Source: Fen-1362 sp964597035 (GTDB lineage Bacteria; Planctomycetota; Phycisphaerae; Sedimentisphaerales; Anaerobacaceae). Taken from it: a stretch of 64,000 nucleotides of DNA. Positions within the stretch are counted from its first letter, which is position 1; each line of letters starts with the position of its first letter. The notes beneath the pieces were generated by a model, which was not told where the DNA came from, did no database searches, and saw nothing but the letters and a program-made list of their open reading frames with translations. The translations under genes and the position numbers were made by a program. The DNA is taken from assembly GCA_964597035.1 (NCBI GenBank), contig CAZQWM010000003.1, forward strand, positions 1 to 64,000, given 5' to 3'. Shown here in pieces: positions 51,649-60,527 of the stretch.

Positions 51649-53020
51649 TATCTGGGCAATTGCGGTCAATACACTCAGACAGGCGCTGCGTCTGAAAATT
51701 GCCGCTGTTTTTATAGTCCTGCTACTTGTGCTGCTTGCGACGATGGGCTTCAAGATGACCGGCGACGGGACACTGAAAGGTCGTGAGCAGGCATTTGTCA
51801 GCTATGGTCTGTCACTGACGGCTCTGCTGCTGGCTTTGCTGACTATCTTCGTCGGCGCTTATTCTTTGACCAGCGACGTAAAAGACAGACAGGTTTATAC
51901 CGTCCTGACAAAGCCGATACGCCGGTTCCAGTTTGTGCTCGGCAAGCTGGTTGGAGTAGTGCTTCTGGATGCAGTTTTGATTATGCTGTTTTCTACTGTC
52001 ATTTACGCAATTACCGTGTCGATGCCGAGACTTGTCGATGCCGATGACGAACAGCTTGCCCAGGTCCGTAACGAATTTTTTACGGCGAGAGCATCTCTAA
52101 CACCTGCAGAGCCCGATGTATCCGCGGAAGTTGACCAGACTTATGAGGATATGCTGCGGGCGGGTGATGTGCCGGCGGGTGTCGATGAAAATCCCGTCGC
52201 CCGGAGAAACTACAAAAACGAACTTACCAAGCGTATCAGTCTCAGGAAGCGTGCCGCGTTGGTTAACGGAGAGCTGGAGTGGGAATTTCACAACGTCAAG
52301 CCGTTAGACCCGAACCAGAACTTGTATGTAAGGTTCAAATATGACGTTGCTCTCAACCCTTACGACCTGCAGATTTACAGCAGATGGATTATAGGCGACC
52401 TCCGCCAGCTTCGCCTTGCGCAGATTCCCAATACGCCGATTTACTCAGTTGAACGAAAAGACCTGATACGAACTTCTCACGAATTCGAGATTCCGGGTGA
52501 CGCCGTCGCCGATGACGGTTACCTGGGCCTGGCGTTTTTGAACGTAGGTCTTAATGACACGGTCGTGATTTTTCCGCCGGAGGATGGTCTCGAGGTTCTT
52601 TATAAGGCCGACACGTTCACTGCTAATTTCATAAGGGCCGTGCTGCTTGTTTTTATTCGCCTTGTTTTTCTGGCTGCACTTGCGGTCTTTTCCGGGACAT
52701 TTCTGTCTTTCCCGGTGGCCATACTGCTTTGCCTGGCCGTGTTCACAATGGCTAATATGAGCGGCTTTATCAGTGAGTCGTTCGAGTTTCTTGGCGAAAC
52801 TGTCAACAAGGTGTACTACTACTCTCTGAAACCGCTTATTTCTTTATTGCCGCAGTTCGACCAGATAAGCCCGTCGAAGTTTCTTATCCCCGGCCGTCTT
52901 TTGAAATGGTCCTTGCTCGGAAAGCTCGGTTTTTTCACGATATGTCTCAAGGCCGTGCCGCTGCTGCTTTTGTCGATGCTCATTTTCACTTATCGCGAAA
53001 TTGCAAAAGTTATAATCTAA
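51641..53020 (+). CDS. ABC-2-type transporter permease with large extracytoplasmic loop
   Basis: The ATG at 51641 has GGGAG about 9 bases upstream and overlaps the ATPase stop by 8 bases; 459 residues. It has a first membrane helix (IAAVFIVLLLVLLATMGF), the coupling segment SDVKDRQVYTVLTKPIRR, then a soluble region of about 190 residues (about 140-330) rich in acidic and beta-type sequence, and C-terminal helices with the typical KVYYYSLKPLISLLPQFDQ amphipathic end. The big loop suggests periplasmic contact with a partner such as the next gene product. Confidence 0.85.
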   Translation: MRSIWAIAVNTLRQALRLKIAAVFIVLLLVLLATMGFKMTGDGTLKGREQAFVSYGLSLTALLLALLTIFVGAYSLTSDVKDRQVYTVLTKPIRRFQFVLGKLVGVVLLDAVLIMLFSTVIYAITVSMPRLVDADDEQLAQVRNEFFTARASLTPAEPDVSAEVDQTYEDMLRAGDVPAGVDENPVARRNYKNELTKRISLRKRAALVNGELEWEFHNVKPLDPNQNLYVRFKYDVALNPYDLQIYSRWIIGDLRQLRLAQIPNTPIYSVERKDLIRTSHEFEIPGDAVADDGYLGLAFLNVGLNDTVVIFPPEDGLEVLYKADTFTANFIRAVLLVFIRLVFLAALAVFSGTFLSFPVAILLCLAVFTMANMSGFISESFEFLGETVNKVYYYSLKPLISLLPQFDQISPSKFLIPGRLLKWSLLGKLGFFTICLKAVPLLLLSMLIFTYREIAKVII

Positions 53021-53094
53021 CGCTAATATTAGCACCAGACGGGGCATAGGCGGACAAAGCATGCGCTACCCGTTACCTGTATATTATTCATAGA

Positions 53095-54888
53095 ATGCCG
53101 ATTATGCGTTTACGTGACATAATTATTTTCGTTGCAGGTATAATTCTGGCCGTGGTCCTGCTGACCGCAGCGGGTATGCAGCTTGACTACATCAATTCGC
53201 AGCGGGTCGAGATGAAGCTGATAAGCAACGAGCCGCTTCAGAATGCCCCGCCTTCGCTTGCGTTTGCGACGGTTGCAATGGGCGCGTTTCGGGGCCTTGT
53301 AGTGGACGTTCTGTGGATCCGTGCCGACCGGATGAAGGAGCAGGGACAGTTTTTCGACGCGAAGCAGTTGGCCGAATGGATTACGGTCCTGCAGCCCCGG
53401 TTCGCCAAGGTCTGGGAGTTTCAGTCGTGGAACATGGCCTACAACATATCCGTGGCAATACCGGCGGAGCAGCCCGACCAGAGGTGGCAGTGGATAAAGA
53501 ACGGCTACGAGCTGTTGCGTGACCGGGGCATACCACTGAATCCGAAATCGATTTTGTTGTATCATCAGCTTGGCTGGATATTTCAGCACAAAATAGGTGG
53601 TCTGACAGACGACGCCCACAAATATTACAAACTCCAACTGGCTGAGGCGATGGAGCCATTGCTTGGTTCTGTCGATAACGCCTGGTTTGACGCGCTTGCG
53701 AACGCTCCGGCCGACTGGCAAACGATAGCCGACGACCCCAACGTTGCTCCGTTAATCTCTGCACTCAAGTCTGCGGATAAATCCTTCGAGGACGAATCCC
53801 GGTTTGTCAGCACTTATCTTTCTTTGCGTCAGAATCCAGCCAGGTTTGAGCCGGAGGCATTCAGGATTATCGACCGTTTCAGGACGACCAGAGGGCTTAA
53901 GGATTTCGACGTTTTTGCAAAGGCCTGGCAGCTTCGAGAAGTCTGGAAACTCGAACCCACTTTGATGAGGGAGCTGAATCAGACCTACGGCCCAATCGAT
54001 TTCAGCGAACCTAACGGACATCTTCCCTTAGATTGGCGTCATCCTGATGTGCACGCAATCTACTGGGCCGTGAAGGGCCTTCAGGTTGCCGGCAATAAGG
54101 AGAATATCGAGGAATACCCCGTCGCTGAGGAAAATACAGACCGAATCGTCGCCCACAGTCTGCAAAATCTTTTCCGCTATGGGAAAATTTTCATCTACAA
54201 CATACCTGTCAGGCCAAGTCGGGAACAAAACTTACAAAATGAGCCGGCGGTAATCAAAGATGTATTTCTCAGGCCCGACTTAAGGATGTTCGACCCTTAC
54301 AATAAGGCCATAACGAAGATTATCCTTAAATACGCTGACCCGAACGATGATTTTGAGGATTCCCACGAGGTGCAGTATCGCAATTTTCTTACCAATGCGG
54401 TGTTTTCGTTTTATCAGGCGGGCCACAGGGGTCAGGCCCAGCGGATATATAATCTTTTGCGCAAACTTTATCCTCATCGCGCCGAGTTCCGTAATCCTTC
54501 CGCGGAATACTATGCCAGACAAGACCTGCGCGAGAGACTCGAGACCATCACTCCGGCCAACGCCAGGGAGATGATTCTGCTGATGCTGCGCGAGGCCTAT
54601 TTCAGATACGCGGTCCGCGACGATGATGAGGCCTTCGCCAGAGAGCAGATGGCCGAAGAGGCATACCGGATTTACCGGGCTAAATATGAGCCGGAGGAGA
54701 GGATAGATATGCCTGATTTCAAAGTGATGCGATATAACGCGCTTCTGGACTTCTTCGAGGACCAGCAGTACCCCCTTGTGATGCGGCAGAATCTCTTAGG
54801 TCGCATCAAAATCGAACGGCCGGAGCTCGCCGAACAATTTATGGAGATTGAGCAGCAGATGCTGCAGAAATCGCAGCAGTCGCAATGA
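53095..54888 (+). CDS. Membrane-anchored TPR-like protein of unknown function
   Basis: The 597-residue product has one N-terminal membrane helix (IIIFVAGIILAVVLLTAAGM), then a mostly helical soluble part with TPR-like spacing (AFRGLVVDVLWIRADRMKEQ, FDAKQLAEWITVLQPRFAKV, ENTDRIVAHSLQNLFRYGK, AVFSFYQAGHRGQAQRIYNLL). It is predicted to face the periplasm. It overlaps pcrA by 4 bases and closes the SPFH/ATPase/ABC run, so it may be its substrate-handling part. There is no clear ribosome site; a -10-like TATATT at 53080-53085 is close to the start. No named family is recognised. Confidence 0.75.
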   Translation: MPIMRLRDIIIFVAGIILAVVLLTAAGMQLDYINSQRVEMKLISNEPLQNAPPSLAFATVAMGAFRGLVVDVLWIRADRMKEQGQFFDAKQLAEWITVLQPRFAKVWEFQSWNMAYNISVAIPAEQPDQRWQWIKNGYELLRDRGIPLNPKSILLYHQLGWIFQHKIGGLTDDAHKYYKLQLAEAMEPLLGSVDNAWFDALANAPADWQTIADDPNVAPLISALKSADKSFEDESRFVSTYLSLRQNPARFEPEAFRIIDRFRTTRGLKDFDVFAKAWQLREVWKLEPTLMRELNQTYGPIDFSEPNGHLPLDWRHPDVHAIYWAVKGLQVAGNKENIEEYPVAEENTDRIVAHSLQNLFRYGKIFIYNIPVRPSREQNLQNEPAVIKDVFLRPDLRMFDPYNKAITKIILKYADPNDDFEDSHEVQYRNFLTNAVFSFYQAGHRGQAQRIYNLLRKLYPHRAEFRNPSAEYYARQDLRERLETITPANAREMILLMLREAYFRYAVRDDDEAFAREQMAEEAYRIYRAKYEPEERIDMPDFKVMRYNALLDFFEDQQYPLVMRQNLLGRIKIERPELAEQFMEIEQQMLQKSQQSQ

Positions 54889-57056
54889 TGCCGCCTTTGT
54901 CGAATAATGCTGGTAGTGCCTTTTCGGGCAGCAGACTGACCCCATCCCAACAAAAAGCCGTTTTTCACCGTGAAGGTCCTTTGCTCGTTATTGCGGGTCC
55001 GGGCAGCGGCAAGACCCGTGTCATTACGTTTCGCATAGCCGCGTTGGTCGATGCTGGAGTGCCTGCGCGCAATATCTGTGCGATAACCTTTACCAACAAG
55101 GCGGCTGAGGAGATGCGCAGCCGGGCTATTGCCCTCGGCGCATCCGGCGGGGCGCATATCAGCACCTTTCACTCGCTTTGTGTCCGTATTCTTCGCAGGT
55201 TCGCCGAGGACGCGGGGGTCAGGCCGAACTTCAGTATTTACGATCAGGCCGACCAGACCAAGTGTATGAAGCAGGCCATAACCACCTGCGAGCTTGATAC
55301 GACCAACTTTTCGCCGGGTCGGACCTTAGATGCGATATCCACATTGAAAAACAAGCTCATTGACGCCGATGTCTTCAAAGATCAGGCCGACGACTTCTTC
55401 TCGAAAATGCTTTCGAGAATCTACTGCCGTTATCAGCAGATATTGGCTGAATTGAACGCCCTTGATTTTGATGACCTGCTTTTGAAGACCGCCTTTCTGC
55501 TCGAACGTCATCTTGACACTTGTTCCGAGCTTGGTAACCGTTTTAAGTATCTGCTCATAGACGAATATCAGGACACTAATCACGCCCAGTACAGAATTGC
55601 CAAGGCCCTTGTTTCTTCTCATAACAATATCTGCGCGACCGGCGACCCTGACCAGTCGATTTATCGGTGGCGTGGCGCCGACATTCGCAACATTTTAGAC
55701 TTCGAGCGTGATTGGCCTGATGCCACGGTCGTGCGATTGGAGGAGAACTTTCGCTCGACGCCTCAAATCCTCGAAGTCGCCGACCGTCTCATCGCCAACA
55801 ATGAAAGCCGCAAGGCCAAGCGTCTTGTTCCGACGCGACCCGCTGCCGGCGAGGTTGTCATTGAGTCTTACGAAGACGAGACTGGTGAGGCCCTTGGACT
55901 GGCGCAATCAATCAGGCAGTCAATCGATAAGGGGGTATCTGCGCCTGATATCGCCGTTTTCTATCGCGTTAATGCCCAGAGCCGGGTCCTTGAGGAGGCA
56001 CTTATAAAGAGTAAAATTTCATACCAGATTGTCCGCGGCGTCGAATTCTATAATCGAAAGGAAATCCGCGACCTTCTGGCTTATCTGAAGGTTCTCGTCA
56101 ACCCGGCCGACGAGGTCGCACTTGGCCGGATAATCAATACGCCCGCGCGCGGCATAGGCAAAACCACGATTGACAGAATACGAGGTTATGCCAGTCGCAC
56201 TAACAAGACCTTTTATGAGTCACTAAAAGTCGCCGGCAGGATTGAATCGCTGTCGAAATCCGCGTCGGCCAGAGTTGAGCAGTTTGTCAGGATGATGGAT
56301 GGTTTCACGAAAGATATTTCAGGTCCCGTAGGGCCTTTGGCAGAGCGGGTCTTTACCGAATCGGGGCTGGAACAGTCACTTATAGCTGCGGGGCCGGATA
56401 GTAGAGACGCCCTGGAAAACGTCGGCGAGTTGATTAGCGCCGCCGCAAGCTATGACCAGCAGACCGAGAAACCCTTGATTGTCGATTATCTCCAGCAGAT
56501 TGCACTTTTTAGCGATACCGATGTTTATGACACTTCGGCTAAGCGGGTCGCACTTATGACACTTCACTCGGCGAAGGGTCTTGAATTCGACACTGCGTTT
56601 ATTGTTGGCGTCGAAGAGGGCCTGCTGCCCCACGAAAGAAGCGCCGAGGATGGCGACGAAATCGAAGAGGAGCGTCGGCTGTTTTTTGTCGGCATCACGC
56701 GGGCAAAGACTAATCTTCACGTCAGTTTCGCAAAGTACCGCCAAATCAGGGGCCAGCTCTTGCGCATTATCCCTTCGCAGTTTCTTTTTGAGCTCGGCCT
56801 GGGATTCTCTGAGTCTATTGCTCAATCCACAATCGAAAGTCGGCAATCGGCAGTTGAAAATTCTGAATCCCAAATTCTTAATCGTCAATCGACGCCTCGT
56901 TTCCGTCAGGGCGACATCGTCGTTCACAAGAAATTCGGCCTTGGAACCGTAAAAGAGTTCGCTGATATGGGCGATAATTCAATCATAGTCGTTGCCTTCA
57001 ACTCCGGTGAGGTCAAATCACTGAAGGTCAAATACGCAAGACTCGCAAAGATATGA
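54885..57056 (+). CDS. pcrA: UvrD/PcrA-type superfamily 1 DNA helicase
   Basis: 3'-5' helicase for repair and replication restart. The 723-residue product has motif I GPGSGKTRV, Ia ITFTNKAAEEMRSR, II DEYQDTNHAQ, III GDPDQSIYRWRGA, IV NFRSTPQILEVADRL, V MTLHSAKGLEFDTAF and VI RRLFFVGITRAKTNL, in the usual order. The C-terminus has the RNA-polymerase/DNA-contacting tail of PcrA (GDIVVHKKFGLGTV). Between residues about 645 and 670 lies a low-complexity segment from an intragenic heptamer repeat. It overlaps the TPR gene by 4 bases, giving translational coupling, though the helicase is a housekeeping gene. Confidence 0.95.
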   Translation: MMPPLSNNAGSAFSGSRLTPSQQKAVFHREGPLLVIAGPGSGKTRVITFRIAALVDAGVPARNICAITFTNKAAEEMRSRAIALGASGGAHISTFHSLCVRILRRFAEDAGVRPNFSIYDQADQTKCMKQAITTCELDTTNFSPGRTLDAISTLKNKLIDADVFKDQADDFFSKMLSRIYCRYQQILAELNALDFDDLLLKTAFLLERHLDTCSELGNRFKYLLIDEYQDTNHAQYRIAKALVSSHNNICATGDPDQSIYRWRGADIRNILDFERDWPDATVVRLEENFRSTPQILEVADRLIANNESRKAKRLVPTRPAAGEVVIESYEDETGEALGLAQSIRQSIDKGVSAPDIAVFYRVNAQSRVLEEALIKSKISYQIVRGVEFYNRKEIRDLLAYLKVLVNPADEVALGRIINTPARGIGKTTIDRIRGYASRTNKTFYESLKVAGRIESLSKSASARVEQFVRMMDGFTKDISGPVGPLAERVFTESGLEQSLIAAGPDSRDALENVGELISAAASYDQQTEKPLIVDYLQQIALFSDTDVYDTSAKRVALMTLHSAKGLEFDTAFIVGVEEGLLPHERSAEDGDEIEEERRLFFVGITRAKTNLHVSFAKYRQIRGQLLRIIPSQFLFELGLGFSESIAQSTIESRQSAVENSESQILNRQSTPRFRQGDIVVHKKFGLGTVKEFADMGDNSIIVVAFNSGEVKSLKVKYARLAKI
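56823..56892 (+). repeat. In-frame heptamer array inside pcrA
   Basis: Ten consecutive 7-bp words (CAATCCA, CAATCGA, AAGTCGG, CAATCGG, and so on, ending CAATCGA) fill 70 bases of coding sequence and encode a Ser/Gln/Asn-rich linker (STIESRQSAVENSESQILNR). The period matches the intergenic heptamer arrays elsewhere in this window. It lies just before the conserved C-terminal tail, in a region where PcrA proteins vary. Confidence 0.7.
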
Positions 57057-57186
57057 CTTTGCCCGGGTCATACATTATGAGCCGTTTTTTAGTTGACCGG
57101 CTGTATGCTTCATCGCATACAGTACCTCAGAACCAGCGTATAAATGATTCCTTCACTGATTGCTACGATTCAAGTGTACTTACGGG

Positions 57187-57226
57187 TTGTCAGAAAGCGG
57201 TTACATCTTTGTTAGGAATTTGTTAA
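57187..57226 (-). promoter_or_regulatory. Orphan Pho-box-like array (four units, 11-bp period)
   Basis: On the plus strand TTGTCAG (57187), CGGTTAC (57198), TTGTTAG (57209) and TTGTTAA (57220) are spaced exactly 11 bases apart; on the minus strand these read as TTAACA-like Pho-box repeats. It lies in the 256-base space between the ends of convergent pcrA and phoU, with no gene downstream on the minus strand except antisense to pcrA. A perfect 8-bp hairpin (57101-57122) lies ahead of it. The rest of the 256 bases shows no gene. Confidence 0.6.
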
Positions 57227-57312
57227 TTTTCTGATGTTGCGGTTTTATTCGAATGGGATTTTTAATTGCAGAGGTGTGTCGCGTCACTCGAGCTTGCTGA
57301 AGGGATTAAACG

Positions 57313-57978
57313 CTATTTGTATTTTTCTGTTCGGTGACGGGCTATTCGGCCTTCGACCATATAAATGACGTCCTCGGCGATATTGGTGGCGTGGTCGGCG
57401 ATACGCTCAAGATGCCTTGATACACTCAACAGATGAATCAAGCACTCAAGGTCGTCAGGTTTTCTTTGAATGGCGTCCTGAATCTCAAGATACATTTTCC
57501 TATTCATTGCGTCGATGGCATCGTCGCTGGCGCAGACATCCTGAGCCAGCTCGGGGTTAAGGCCCACAAGTGCATCGAGACTTCTTTTCAGCATTTTCTG
57601 GGCCTTGTCGGCCATCTCTACGAAGCTGAATGCGACATTAACCCTTGGATGTTGGGCGAGGAAGGCCGAGCGTTCCGCGATGTTCACCGCCAAATCGCCA
57701 ATGCGTTCGAGGTCATTATTGATTTTCAGCACGGCCACTATGAAGCGCAGGTCAATTGCCACCGGCTGATGCAACGCGAGAATTTTGAGGCAGTCTTCTT
57801 CAACCTCGACCTCGATTTGGTCAATCTGGGGGTCGTTTTCGATTATCTTTTGGGCAAGGTTGTAATCACGTTCTTCTATCGAAAGCGTGGCTTCGCGTAC
57901 AGCCGCCTCGACCCTGGCGCCGAGAGCCAGCAGTTTCTTTTTCAGTTTTTCGATTTCCCGCTGCAAATGAACTGGCAT
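57313..57978 (-). CDS. phoU: Phosphate-transport regulator PhoU
   Basis: Links the Pst transporter to the PhoR kinase and represses Pho signalling when phosphate is plentiful. The 221-residue product is all-helical with two PhoU repeats carrying metal-cluster motifs (ENDPQIDQIEVEVEEDCLKIL, INNDLERIGDLAVNIAER; then ASDDAIDAMNRKMY, VSRHLERIADHATNIAEDV). The E/D-x-x-x-D signatures R-I-G-D and R-I-A-D are intact. It is last in the pst operon, 32 bases after pstB. Confidence 0.95.
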   Translation of the reverse strand: MPVHLQREIEKLKKKLLALGARVEAAVREATLSIEERDYNLAQKIIENDPQIDQIEVEVEEDCLKILALHQPVAIDLRFIVAVLKINNDLERIGDLAVNIAERSAFLAQHPRVNVAFSFVEMADKAQKMLKRSLDALVGLNPELAQDVCASDDAIDAMNRKMYLEIQDAIQRKPDDLECLIHLLSVSRHLERIADHATNIAEDVIYMVEGRIARHRTEKYK

Positions 57979-58010
57979 ATATTCACTCCTATCGTTTCGT
58001 ATCGCTGCAT

Positions 58011-58874
58011 CTACCCGAATCTACCGGTAATATAATCTTCTGTTTTCTTGTTGCTGGGATTCTCAAATATCTTGCTGGTTACGTCGTATTCTATCAACTC
58101 GCCGAGACAAAAGAAGGCCGTCATTTCGCTCACACGTGCTGCCTGCTGCATATTATGTGTAACGATTACGATGGTATATTTGCTCTTTAGCTGGGCGATA
58201 AGGTCCTCGATTTTCCCCGTTGCCAGCGGGTCAAGCGCCGAGCACGGCTCGTCCATAAGCAGCACCCTCGGCCGGGTTGCAAGAGCACGGGCAATGCACA
58301 ATCGCTGCTGCTGGCCACCCGATAGTGCCAGGGCGGATTTCTTAAGGTCGTCTTTCACTTCGTCCCAAAGAACGGCGGCTGTCAGACTCTGTTCCACGAT
58401 TTCATCCAGTGCACCTCGTTTTCTTATTCCCTGGAGGCGGGGTCCGTAAGCCGCATTGTCGAATATGCTCTTCGGGAAGGGATTGGGTTTTTGAAAAACC
58501 ATACCGACCTGCTGGCGGAGGTTCACCAGATTTACCCGTTTATCGTAAACATCCTGACCATCCACAGCCAGCTTACCCGTTGCACGAACGTTTGGAATCA
58601 GGTCGTTCATTCGATTTATGCTTCGCAGAAACGTGCTCTTGCCACATCCGCTCGGTCCGATTATTGCCGTGACGCTGCAGGGAGTTACGTCCATTGTTAT
58701 GTTCTCAACCCCTGCTTTTGCTCCATAGTAAAACGTAAAATCTTCCGCGCGTACTATGGGGCATGCGCACTGTATCGGGCTCTTGGACTGGTTTGTATGG
58801 CTGTTTTTGTTTTCTTTCATAATCTGCTCGGCCCTCGATTGCTTATTTAACCGCGGAAGCTGCTGTGTCGGCAT
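58011..58874 (-). CDS. pstB: Phosphate ABC transporter ATP-binding protein
   Basis: Energises phosphate uptake with PstA/PstC. The start at 58874 is supported by CGGAG about 10 bases upstream; an internal Met (58823) is an alternative. The 287-residue product has Walker A GPSGCGKST, PstB-specific LRSINRMNDLIPNVRATG and VGMVFQKPNPFPKSIFDN, signature LSGGQQQRLCIARAL, Walker B VLLMDEPCSALDP and ENPSNKKTEDYITGRFG at the end. Typical length plus a 20-residue N-terminal extension. Confidence 0.96.
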   Translation of the reverse strand: MPTQQLPRLNKQSRAEQIMKENKNSHTNQSKSPIQCACPIVRAEDFTFYYGAKAGVENITMDVTPCSVTAIIGPSGCGKSTFLRSINRMNDLIPNVRATGKLAVDGQDVYDKRVNLVNLRQQVGMVFQKPNPFPKSIFDNAAYGPRLQGIRKRGALDEIVEQSLTAAVLWDEVKDDLKKSALALSGGQQQRLCIARALATRPRVLLMDEPCSALDPLATGKIEDLIAQLKSKYTIVIVTHNMQQAARVSEMTAFFCLGELIEYDVTSKIFENPSNKKTEDYITGRFG

Positions 58875-58901
58875 CGTATTTATGCTCCGTATTTTTCAGG
58901 T

Positions 58902-60527
58902 TCATTGACCCGCAAGTTTTTTAGACACCCTAAAACGTAATATGATTGCCAGTGTGTTCAAACACAAAATAAGGCCAACCAGTGTAACGACCATACCGAA
59001 CTGGTTATGCGGCACCATCGCGGCCAGCCGGTCGCCTACGGCCATATCATAGCTGCCGTATGAAAGCGTTCTGGTCGGGTCGAATATCGATTTAGGCATG
59101 GGGCCAAGTGCAACCGCACCGGTGAAAAGAACCGGCGCCGTCTCGCCCGCAACCCTGCTAAGACTTAGTATGACGCCCGTGAGGATGCCGGGAAGGGCCG
59201 CAGGCAGTGTCACGGTGACAAATGTTCGGAATCCGCTCGCGCCTAAAGCCAGTGACGCTTCCTTATATGTCTGGGGAACCGCACGAATCGCCTCCTCACT
59301 TGCGCGAATCATCACGGGCAACGTTAGTACAGCCAGTGTTAGCGATGCAGCCAGTATGCAGCCCTTGGACGGCACACCGAAAATCGGCAGAAAGAACAGC
59401 ACAAAAAACGCCAGCCCAAACATGCCGAATACGATGCTCGGAACACCAGCTAATGTATTGATGCACATTCTGATGGTCCTCACCGCGAGATTGTCGGATG
59501 CACACTCGACTAAGTAGGCGGCTGATATTACTCCGAACGGCACGACAAAGAGCATCGCCAGAACCGTCAGCAGAAGTGTCCCGAGTATTTCCGGTCCGAC
59601 ACCGCCGAAATAGTGGCCTGGGGTGCTGTCGTCTATGAAATATCGCCAGTAGAACGTGAGTTTCGGGGCAAGCATCTCCGGGAGTTGCTGCTCAATTATA
59701 TCAAATAGTCCTTCGAGTTCTGTACCTGCGAAGCGCTGCGAACGCGGTGTTCGCATTTTGACCATCGGTTCATTCGGCTCTTGCTGAGCCCACTGTTCGT
59801 GCCAGACAAGTCTGTTCAGCAGTTTCTGTGCCTGGTCCCAGCGCGTGGCTCCGAATCGGTCCATCATCAGGGCCGGTGTTGGCGTTGCCGGAGCGGGACC
59901 GAGCAGTCTTGTGAGAATTTGCTCGACTTCTGCCAGCTCCTTTCGGTATTCGTTGCGTTCAGCGAGATTAATACCCTGTATGGCTGTTGCGTATTCTTCC
60001 GCCAGTTGAAACAGCCCTTCTGCGGAGCTATTCTTGAATCTCGAATCGTCTCTGAAGCTGTTGACATAGGTGAGTGCCTTGTTAATCTCGTCTCTGTTTT
60101 GGCTTGCGAAAGCGATTTCAAGCCGTTTGCGAATATCCCTCGTTATAGACCTTAACTCGGCGACCTCTTCACCCGGCATATCCGTCTGCCGAAGTTCACT
60201 GCCGAACTGTCTATAAATCTGCCTTGCCTTGTCGCTAAGCGCTTCGGTGTCTATACCGCCTTTGAATTTCTCGATAGCATCGTAGACGAACCTGCGGGCA
60301 TCCTCGGGCCGTTTTTGCTCGGCTTCTATTTTTGCCTCGTTCCCTCGTCCGAACAGGGCAAGCTGCATTTTTCTGAATTCGACTGTCCCTTTGAAGAAAA
60401 CCGCGGAACCCCCTCGCCAAATCATCGGGCCCAGCACGGCCACCAACACCATACACAGGCATACTACCGACGTACCCGCCACCGCGGTGAAAACGTTATT
60501 CAGAATGCCCCGTATAATCGTTCGCAT
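58902..60527 (-). CDS. pstA: Phosphate ABC transporter permease with large periplasmic insertion
   Basis: Membrane channel subunit. The 541-residue product is nearly twice the usual PstA length (about 290). Its first helix (residues 10-40) and the permease core from about 310 on (PEILGTLLLTVLAMLFVVPFGVISAAYL, INTLAGVPSIVFGMFG, IRASEEAIRAVPQTYKEASLALGA, SRVAGETAPVLFTG) are canonical. Between lies a helical hydrophilic region of about 260 residues (EAEQKRPEDARRF, EQILTRLLGPAPATPTPA). It starts at the overlap with the pstC stop. Confidence 0.93.
   Translation of the reverse strand: MRTIIRGILNNVFTAVAGTSVVCLCMVLVAVLGPMIWRGGSAVFFKGTVEFRKMQLALFGRGNEAKIEAEQKRPEDARRFVYDAIEKFKGGIDTEALSDKARQIYRQFGSELRQTDMPGEEVAELRSITRDIRKRLEIAFASQNRDEINKALTYVNSFRDDSRFKNSSAEGLFQLAEEYATAIQGINLAERNEYRKELAEVEQILTRLLGPAPATPTPALMMDRFGATRWDQAQKLLNRLVWHEQWAQQEPNEPMVKMRTPRSQRFAGTELEGLFDIIEQQLPEMLAPKLTFYWRYFIDDSTPGHYFGGVGPEILGTLLLTVLAMLFVVPFGVISAAYLVECASDNLAVRTIRMCINTLAGVPSIVFGMFGLAFFVLFFLPIFGVPSKGCILAASLTLAVLTLPVMIRASEEAIRAVPQTYKEASLALGASGFRTFVTVTLPAALPGILTGVILSLSRVAGETAPVLFTGAVALGPMPKSIFDPTRTLSYGSYDMAVGDRLAAMVPHNQFGMVVTLVGLILCLNTLAIILRFRVSKKLAGQ

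Noticed and set aside
53022..53033. GCTAATATTAGC palindrome after the ABC permease
   Set aside because: A 12-bp AT-rich dyad is expected by chance at this scale and no promoter or terminator fits it.
57101..57122. CTGTATGC/GCATACAG hairpin as terminator of pcrA or phoU
   Set aside because: The 8-bp stem is perfect but no T-run follows on either strand; kept only as part of the orphan Pho-box observation.
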